Shown here: piece by piece, positions 5,695 to 9,885 of the stretch
Layout of the letters: each line of letters opens with the position of its first letter
Position numbering within the stretch: position 1 is the stretch's first letter
Assembly: GCF_946222305.1 (NCBI RefSeq)
Contig: NZ_CAMIHZ010000049.1
Span: forward strand, 1-9,885
Direction: 5' to 3'
Source of the DNA: an uncultured Corynebacterium sp.
Lineage (GTDB): Bacteria > Actinomycetota > Actinomycetes > Mycobacteriales > Mycobacteriaceae
DNA length: 9,885 bases
Notes under the pieces: generated by a model
What the model saw: only the letters and a program-made list of their open reading frames with translations
Databases searched by the model: none
What the model was told of the DNA's origin: nothing
Made by a program: the position numbers and the translations under genes

Positions 5695-5721
5695 TTGGTA
5701 GCGAAGTTTTTCTGCCACAAT
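5695..5721 (+). promoter_or_regulatory. Promoter of the enoyl-CoA hydratase gene
   Basis: The extended -10 TGCCACAAT (5713-5721) is preceded by TTGGTA (5695-5700), 15 bases before the CACAAT hexamer. The expected start of transcription is at 5728-5729, on the ATG itself. The transcript should therefore be leaderless. Confidence 0.55.
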
Positions 5722-5728
5722 GGGGGCC

Positions 5729-6505
5729 ATGACTGATTTTGAGACGATTCTGACGGAAACCAACGATCGCGTCGCGACGATCACCTTGAACCGACCTAAG
5801 GCACTGAATGCCCTGAATAGTCAGGTTTTGGCGGACGTTACTGCGGCAGTGGAAAAGTTCGACGCTGACGAGCAGATCGGTGCGATTGTGATCACCGGTG
5901 GAGAAAAGGCCTTTGCTGCGGGCGCGGATATCAAGGAAATGAAGGACGAAACTTTCCCCGAGATCCGCGACAAGCGCCTGTTCGCGGAGTGGGAGAAGCT
6001 GGCAGCAGTGAAGACTCCCATCATCACGGCAGTCTCCGGTTTCGCCCTTGGTGGCGGCTGCGAAGTGGCCATGATCGGAGACATTCTGCTGGCAAGCGAA
6101 ACTGCAAAATTCGGACAGCCGGAAATTACCCTCGGTGTGATCCCCGGCATGGGTGGCACCCAGCGTCTAACCCGCGCGGTAGGCAAGTACAAGGCCATGG
6201 ACCTGATCCTCACTGGGCGAATGATGGACGCCGAAGAGGCCGAGCGTAGTGGTCTAGTCTCCCGCGTGCTGCCAGCTGAAGGCTTCGACGAAGAAGTCCA
6301 GAAGATCGCCGCCAAGGTAGCTTCCATGAGTACGGTTGCAACTGCGGCTGCCACGGAAATGGTGGATGAGGCCTACCAGTCCACCTTGACTGATGGTTTG
6401 GAATCCGAACGCCAGGAATTCTGGGGACTCTTTGCTACTGAAGACCAGAAGGAAGGCATGAACGCCTTCGTGGAAAAGCGGAAGCCCGAGTGGAAGCACC
6501 GCTAG
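5729..6505 (+). CDS. Enoyl-CoA hydratase, crotonase fold
   Basis: 258 residues, the normal length. It hydrates trans-2-enoyl-CoA to 3-hydroxyacyl-CoA in fatty acid or amino acid breakdown. The oxyanion-hole segments are KAFAAGADI (60-68) and GFALGGG (104-110). The two catalytic acids are E112 in GGGCEVAM and E132 in GQPEITLG, both present, so hydratase activity is likely rather than another crotonase reaction. It resembles mycobacterial EchA8, but the chain-length preference cannot be read. ATG 5729 is chosen because the in-frame ATG at 5720 is part of the -10 hexamer. It stands 70 bases before the DUF2505 gene, which has its own promoter. No terminator is seen between them. Confidence 0.94.
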   Translation: MTDFETILTETNDRVATITLNRPKALNALNSQVLADVTAAVEKFDADEQIGAIVITGGEKAFAAGADIKEMKDETFPEIRDKRLFAEWEKLAAVKTPIITAVSGFALGGGCEVAMIGDILLASETAKFGQPEITLGVIPGMGGTQRLTRAVGKYKAMDLILTGRMMDAEEAERSGLVSRVLPAEGFDEEVQKIAAKVASMSTVATAAATEMVDEAYQSTLTDGLESERQEFWGLFATEDQKEGMNAFVEKRKPEWKHR

Positions 6506-6559
6506 GGAACTGAACTGAATCGGTGGCGGGTTTAGCGCGGGGCGTCGAACCAAAAGGGC

Positions 6560-6568
6560 TGGCACAAT
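6560..6568 (+). promoter_or_regulatory. Extended -10 of the DUF2505 gene
   Basis: TGGCACAAT ends seven bases before the ATG at 6576, which places the transcription start at or one base before the start codon. No Shine-Dalgarno is present in GGTCGC, so this is another leaderless gene. No good -35 is visible. Confidence 0.55.
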
Positions 6569-6575
6569 AGGTCGC

Positions 6576-7118
6576 ATGGCACAAACAAAGCGAATTAGCC
6601 GAACCCTTGACCTGCCGATTGGCCAGGTCTGGGAGATCGTGACGTCCGAGGTGTTCCTCACGACCACTGAGAAGATGGTGGATGCGGGGAATACCGAGAT
6701 TGAGAATGGCTCCCGTGAGGTAGAGGCCGATGGGAAGGTACGGGCGCACGCCGAGATTGTCCGCGCTGAGGACGAGGAAGAAGGTGTGCCGGAGTTGCGT
6801 ACCCACCAAGATTCGATTATTTCCACCGTCACCGGCGAAGTGGGGCAGCGGGAGTTCGATCTGACCTCCGATCTTCCGCTGCCAGGAAATATTGGCAAGG
6901 TTGAAACGCGCTACCACTTCACAGAAGACGTGCATGTGCCCGGCGGTGGAGAGACGGACGGATCCGAGGGGGAGCGCGTGGCGCGAACGAAGGTGGAGGC
7001 TGTGGTGGAAGTAAGCTGCAAACTGCCTTTTGTGGGCAAGAAGCTCGAGGACAACGTCATCGAGAACTCCGAGAAGACCGTCGATAATTCTCTGGAGCGA
7101 ATCCGCAGATTCTCCTAA
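6576..7118 (+). CDS. DUF2505 family protein (SRPBCC-like)
   Basis: 180 residues. It begins with the typical DUF2505 pattern of basic residues and a DLPIGQVWEIVTSEVFL helix, then beta strands rich in charged residues (EIENGSREVEADGKVRAHAEIV), a central TGEVGQREFDLTSDLPLPGNIGKVETRYHFTEDV segment and a long C-terminal helix (GKKLEDNVIENSEKTVDNSLERIRRF). The family is actinobacterial, has the helix-grip fold of the START/SRPBCC class and probably binds a hydrophobic ligand; its function is unknown. There is no signal peptide or membrane segment, so it should be cytoplasmic. It lies just before ramA with a 106-base gap and no clear terminator. Confidence 0.85.
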   Translation: MAQTKRISRTLDLPIGQVWEIVTSEVFLTTTEKMVDAGNTEIENGSREVEADGKVRAHAEIVRAEDEEEGVPELRTHQDSIISTVTGEVGQREFDLTSDLPLPGNIGKVETRYHFTEDVHVPGGGETDGSEGERVARTKVEAVVEVSCKLPFVGKKLEDNVIENSEKTVDNSLERIRRFS

Positions 7119-7145
7119 GCGCCTAGCAGGTTCTTGGTAGAGTAC

Positions 7146-7184
7146 GGGGGCAATTTTGGGGGTAATCGGACCGTGTTCTATACT
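7146..7184 (+). promoter_or_regulatory. ramA promoter with two G5 tracts (candidate RamA autoregulatory site)
   Basis: TTGGGG (7156-7161), a 17-base gap and TATACT (7179-7184) make a good housekeeping promoter. Two G5 tracts, 7146-7150 and 7158-7162, lie 12 bases apart, and the second is part of the -35. RamA of C. glutamicum binds short G-runs or C-runs and represses its own gene, so these are likely its operators. Transcription from about 7191 gives a short leader with GAGGGAG (7211-7217) seven bases before GTG. Confidence 0.65.
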
Positions 7185-7224
7185 CACCTCCTGATAGTGG
7201 AAACTTGGTTGAGGGAGTATTTAC

Positions 7225-8073
7225 GTGGACCAACAGCGTCCCCGCGACGAAGATGAAGCCATTCTGTCTGCATTGAGCTCTCTGAAAAATGCAACGGGAA
7301 TTCCCGTGACTATGTATGGCGACATCCAGCCGGATGGCAAGATCCGGATTGGCAAGTGGCTAGGCCTGCGGACCCCGGCTCTTCATAACCTCGAAATTCC
7401 AGCTGGCGTGGGTATCGGTGGCCGTGTTGCCGCAACTCGGCGTCCTGTTGGTGTTTCCGATTACCTGCGCGCGAAGGCCATCACCCATGAGATGGATCGT
7501 CCTATCCGTGACGAGGGACTTTTCTCCATCGTGGCTGTGCCTGTGATTGTGAATCGTGAGATGCGCGGAGTTCTTTACGGTGGCGTGCATTCGCGCGCCC
7601 GTATGGGGGACAAGGTGCTCGAGGAAGTCACGATGACTGCTCGGTGCTTGGAACAAGACTTGGCGGTTCTTGACGCCACGAAGAACATCAAGTCCGGTGC
7701 CTCCGCAGGCAACGGGGTGAAGCAGGTTCGCTCGATGAGTGGAGCTGAATGGGAGCAGGTGCGCGCCACCCACTCGAAGCTGCGCATGCTCGCTAATCGC
7801 GTGGAAGACGAGACCTTGCGACGCGACCTCGAAGTCCTGTGCGATCAAATGGTTTCCCCAGTGCGCGTGAAGCAAACCACCAAGCTTTCTGCTCGCGAGC
7901 TCGATGTGCTGGCGTGCGTGGCCTTGGGGCACACGAATGTTGAAGCCGCAGCTGAAATGGGCATTGGTGCGGAAACTGTGAAGAGCTACCTGCGCTCGGT
8001 AATGCGCAAGCTTGGGGCGCACACCCGCTACGAAGCGGTGAATGCGGCTCGGCGTATCGGCGCATTGCCCTAA
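7225..8073 (+). CDS. ramA: RamA, LuxR-type regulator of acetate and carbon metabolism
   Basis: 282 residues from GTG, the exact length of C. glutamicum RamA, which it resembles throughout. The N-terminal half is a GAF-like sensor (about 15-150; LRTPALHNLEIPAGVGIGGRVAATRRPVGVSDY, then IVAVPVIVNREMRGVLYGGVHS). A less conserved linker spans about 150-170. The LuxR-type helix-turn-helix lies at about 219-275 (KLSARELDVLACVALGHTNVEAAAEMGIGAETVKSYLRSVMRKLGAHTR). In C. glutamicum RamA activates acetate use (pta-ack, aceA, aceB) and other central carbon genes, and represses itself. The ligand is not known. The downstream 200 bases to murA hold no terminator hairpin that I can see, only a tandem repeat. 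Confidence 0.96.
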   Translation: MDQQRPRDEDEAILSALSSLKNATGIPVTMYGDIQPDGKIRIGKWLGLRTPALHNLEIPAGVGIGGRVAATRRPVGVSDYLRAKAITHEMDRPIRDEGLFSIVAVPVIVNREMRGVLYGGVHSRARMGDKVLEEVTMTARCLEQDLAVLDATKNIKSGASAGNGVKQVRSMSGAEWEQVRATHSKLRMLANRVEDETLRRDLEVLCDQMVSPVRVKQTTKLSARELDVLACVALGHTNVEAAAEMGIGAETVKSYLRSVMRKLGAHTRYEAVNAARRIGALP

Positions 8074-8078
8074 GGCAG

Positions 8079-8187
8079 CATTGCGCTGAGTTCAACGTTA
8101 TTCTGAGCCCAACGCTTCATTAAGTCCAGCGCTGTTCTGAGTCCAGTGTTGCATTGAGCCAACGAGATCAGTGTTGCATTGAGTCAT
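8079..8187 (+). repeat. Degenerate 17-bp tandem repeat between ramA and murA
   Basis: Four abutting 17-base units start at 8079, 8096, 8113 and 8130. A 16-base unit follows at 8147, then a 9-base break and a sixth, 16-base unit at 8172. The consensus is about YGYTGYTCTGAGTCCAR, with TGAGTCCA the best kept part. No open reading frame crosses it convincingly. It begins six bases after the ramA stop and ends 50 bases before the murA -35. Confidence 0.75.
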
Positions 8188-8236
8188 CAAGATGCTGTGG
8201 CAATCGTTCGCAGCGGAAGCCTCGGCGCTCGTCTAT

Positions 8237-8265
8237 CTGACGGGCGCCCCAAAAGTATCTAGGGT
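8237..8265 (+). promoter_or_regulatory. murA promoter
   Basis: CTGACG (8237-8242), exactly 17 bases, then TAGGGT (8260-8265). Transcription should start at about 8272-8273, on or beside the GTG, so murA is leaderless or nearly so. This rules out the longer in-frame start at 8192. Confidence 0.6.
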
Positions 8266-8272
8266 GGGATAC

Positions 8273-9529
8273 GTGAAAGATAGCTTTCTAGTTACCGGTG
8301 GAGCGCGCTTGTCGGGCGCGGTACGAGTAAGTGGCGCGAAGAACAGCGTGTTGAAGCTGATGTCTGCCGCCCTTCTGGCAGAGGGCACGACCACGCTGAC
8401 CAACTGCCCTGAGATCGCTGATGTTCCCTATATGGCCGAAGTCTTGCGGGGGTTGGGTGCCGAGGTCGAACTGGATGGAGGCAAGGTTGCTATCACCGTC
8501 CCCGAGAAGGTGGAGCACAACGCGGACTTCGATGCGGTACGCCAGTTCCGCGCATCCGTGGCAGTTCTAGGACCACTGACAGCACGGTGCCTGAACGCGC
8601 GAGTGGCGTTGCCCGGCGGTGACGCTATCGGCTCCCGCCCATTGGATATGCACCAGTCCGGTTTGGAGAAACTCGGCGCGACGACCCGTATCGAGCACGG
8701 TTGTGTGGTCGCGGAAGCCCAGCGCTTGCGCGGCGCAGATATCAAGCTGGACTTCCCCTCCGTAGGAGCCACCGAGAATATTCTGACGGCGGCAGTTCTG
8801 GCCGAAGGTACGACGGTCTTGGATAACGCGGCGCGGGAGCCTGAGATCGTGGACCTGTGCAACATGCTGAACACGATGGGTGCAAAAATCTCCGGCGGCG
8901 GCACCAACACCATCACCGTGGAAGGCGTGGACAAGCTGAACCCAACCGATTTCGAGGTTGTCGGTGACCGCATCGTGGCGGGAACTTGGGCATACGCTGC
9001 TGCGATGACCCAAGGCGATATCACCGTCGGTGGTATCGATCCGCAACACCTGCACTTAGTACTGGAAAAGTTGAAGCTCGTGGGAGCTCATGTGGAGACC
9101 TACCCCCAGGGCTTCCGCGTTGTCCAAAACGAAAAGCCAGTGGCGGTGGACTACCAGACCCTGCCTTTCCCAGGCTTCCCAACGGATCTGCAACCCATGG
9201 CCATTGCGTTGTGCACAGTCAGCGACGGCCTCAGCGTGATTACTGAGAATATTTTCGAGTCCCGATTCCGCTTCGTTGATGAGATGATGCGGCTCGGTGC
9301 TGACGCCAGCATCGATGGCCACCACGTCGTCATCAGGGGAGTGAAGGAGCTTTCCAGCGCCCCGGTCTGGAGCTCAGACATCCGCGCGGGTGCCGGCCTA
9401 GTCCTTGCCGGTCTAGTGGCCGATGGGGTTACCGAAGTGCACGATGTTTACCACATCGACCGCGGCTACCCAGACTTCGAGGAACAGCTCCGCAGCCTTG
9501 GCGCCACGATCGAACGCAAGGTGCGTTAA
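8273..9529 (+). CDS. murA: UDP-N-acetylglucosamine 1-carboxyvinyltransferase (MurA), Asp-type
   Basis: 418 residues from GTG 8273, the same length as M. tuberculosis MurA. It transfers enolpyruvate from PEP to UDP-GlcNAc, the first committed step of peptidoglycan synthesis, in the cytoplasm. The fold is the double inside-out alpha/beta barrel of the EPSP synthase family. Visible motifs are SGAKNS (K23), RQFRASVAVLGPL, LPGGDAIGSRPLDMH, FPSVGATENI, LPFPGFPTDLQP and DIRAGAGLVLAG. Position 117 is Asp (codon GAC at 8621-8623), where E. coli has the catalytic Cys115 that fosfomycin alkylates. M. tuberculosis also has Asp117 and is intrinsically resistant. An in-frame ATG at 8192 adds 27 residues not found in the family and lies upstream of the promoter. 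AGGGTGG before GTG may act as Shine-Dalgarno if there is a leader. Confidence 0.96.
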   Translation: MKDSFLVTGGARLSGAVRVSGAKNSVLKLMSAALLAEGTTTLTNCPEIADVPYMAEVLRGLGAEVELDGGKVAITVPEKVEHNADFDAVRQFRASVAVLGPLTARCLNARVALPGGDAIGSRPLDMHQSGLEKLGATTRIEHGCVVAEAQRLRGADIKLDFPSVGATENILTAAVLAEGTTVLDNAAREPEIVDLCNMLNTMGAKISGGGTNTITVEGVDKLNPTDFEVVGDRIVAGTWAYAAAMTQGDITVGGIDPQHLHLVLEKLKLVGAHVETYPQGFRVVQNEKPVAVDYQTLPFPGFPTDLQPMAIALCTVSDGLSVITENIFESRFRFVDEMMRLGADASIDGHHVVIRGVKELSSAPVWSSDIRAGAGLVLAGLVADGVTEVHDVYHIDRGYPDFEEQLRSLGATIERKVR

Positions 9530-9616
9530 GCGAGTAACATCTCGACGCTGCGATCTCTCGGGCAAACCCTCCGATTTACGTGCTTGTCACTCCATCGCAC
9601 TACGCCCAGTACTGCT

Positions 9617-9649
9617 AGGCCCCGCCGTTGTGCGGGGTTTGTTTTTGTT
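9617..9649 (+). terminator. Rho-independent terminator of murA
   Basis: CCCCGC (9620-9625) pairs with GCGGGG (9632-9637), with weaker A-T and G-T pairs extending it to 9617 and 9640. A TTTGTTTTTGTTG tail follows. It lies 90 bases after the murA stop. Confidence 0.85.
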
Positions 9650-9780
9650 GTGGCGTCGTTGGGTTCGGTGTTGTTTTGTATTGGGGGTTGGTGGGTTGTG
9701 TTTGGGGTGTGGTGGTTGGGTTGGTGGTGTGTTTTGTGGTTGTGAGCTGGGGATTTGTGGTTGTTGTGGGGTGTGTGTAG
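9650..9780 (+). other. G/T-only tract with G-quadruplex potential
   Basis: In 9651-9780, by hand count, only about four C and four A occur, so some 94 percent of bases are G or T on the plus strand. G-runs of three or more lie at 9683-9687, 9693-9695, 9704-9707 and 9718-9720, with loops of 5, 8 and 10 bases; further G4 runs are at 9749-9752 and 9768-9771. Open frames through it encode only low-complexity Gly/Val/Cys/Trp or His/Asn/Thr/Pro strings, so it is not coding. Confidence 0.7.
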
Positions 9781-9783
9781 ATT
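9755..9783 (+). promoter_or_regulatory. Candidate promoter at the end of the G/T tract (possible rrn promoter)
   Basis: TTGTGG (9755-9760), exactly 17 bases and TAGATT (9778-9783) fit the housekeeping pattern. The start would be near 9790. A second, weaker pair, TTGTGG (9849-9854) and TAGTGG (9873-9878), lies 94 bases downstream. Tandem promoters before rRNA genes are common, and murA precedes rrs in mycobacteria, so an rRNA operon may begin beyond the window. This is an inference. Confidence 0.35.
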
Positions 9784-9885
9784 TATCGGAGTCAGCGCAA
9801 CGAGCTGCGCGAACAATTCTTCTTCTTCATCCTGGGGTTGCCCGCAAATTGTGGACACGTAGTAGAGCTACCTAGTGGTTAGGCG
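9784..9885 (+). other. Gene-free leader-like stretch at the window edge
   Basis: The gene-free region 9530-9885 ends here. Visible parts are a hairpin GCGCA (9795-9799)/TGCGC (9806-9810), a TTCTTCTTCTTC-like pyrimidine run at 9817-9828 and CAATT/AATTG arms 28 bases apart. No rRNA or tRNA sequence has started by the end of the window, and I see no boxA. Confidence 0.4.

Noticed and set aside
6498..6525. Possible terminator after the enoyl-CoA hydratase gene (CACCG...CGGTG)
   Set aside because: Only five pairs, with an 18-base loop and no T-run.
8079..8187. CRISPR-like array between ramA and murA
   Set aside because: The units abut without unique spacers and are too short and divergent for CRISPR repeats.
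8192..8272. N-terminal extension of MurA from ATG 8192
   Set aside because: It lies upstream of the promoter, has no ribosome binding site, and adds residues absent from the family.
9423..9875. Frames of 150 and 110 codons across the murA end and the G/T tract on the two strands
   Set aside because: They overlap murA and its terminator, and the protein strings are low complexity, caused by the base bias.

Overview
The window looks like a piece of a Corynebacterium chromosome. The strongest evidence is a 282-residue regulator that I recognise almost end to end as RamA, the GAF-LuxR regulator of Corynebacterium carbon metabolism. It lies close to cysK and cysE. Further support comes from an actinobacterial MurA with Asp in place of the catalytic Cys, a tRNA Glu-Asp...Asp-Phe cluster, several leaderless or near-leaderless promoters, and a McbR-type operator in front of cysK. 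The species cannot be named from the sequence alone.

Layout. (1) 1-3203: a tRNA cluster split in two. tRNA-Glu and a first tRNA-Asp end in a strong terminator. A two-gene cassette follows: a Tat-exported PhoD-type phosphatase, then a coupled gene for a protein with an FN3-like domain and a carbohydrate-binding-like domain. A second, identical tRNA-Asp, a spacer hairpin, tRNA-Phe and another terminator complete the block. The cassette therefore sits between perfect 77-bp direct repeats made of the whole tRNA-Asp gene. (2) 3244-3631: a small GNAT-like acetyltransferase whose promoter -35 lies inside a perfect inverted repeat. (3) 3647-5645, minus strand: cysK then cysE, the two steps from serine to cysteine, each with its own terminator. 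A McbR-like operator lies upstream of cysK. CysE keeps the C-terminal Ile used to dock on CysK. (4) 5695-7118, plus strand: enoyl-CoA hydratase and a DUF2505 protein, both apparently leaderless from TG[G/C]CACAAT promoters. (5) 7146-9529: ramA, with G-tracts over its own -35, then a degenerate 17-bp tandem repeat, then murA (Asp117 type) from a near-leaderless promoter. (6) 9530-9885: no gene. It contains the murA terminator, an extremely G/T-biased tract with G-quadruplex potential, and candidate promoters at the window edge. In mycobacteria murA lies just upstream of the rRNA operon, so this may be an rrn leader, but no rRNA is inside the window.

Together the genes are mostly chromosomal housekeeping (cysteine synthesis, peptidoglycan precursor synthesis, acyl-CoA metabolism, carbon control). 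The phoD cassette is the only part that looks accessory. I found no CRISPR array, transposase or integrase. The best candidates for something undescribed are the phoD/FN3 pair inside the tRNA-Asp repeats, the 17-bp repeat array before murA, and the G/T tract after it.
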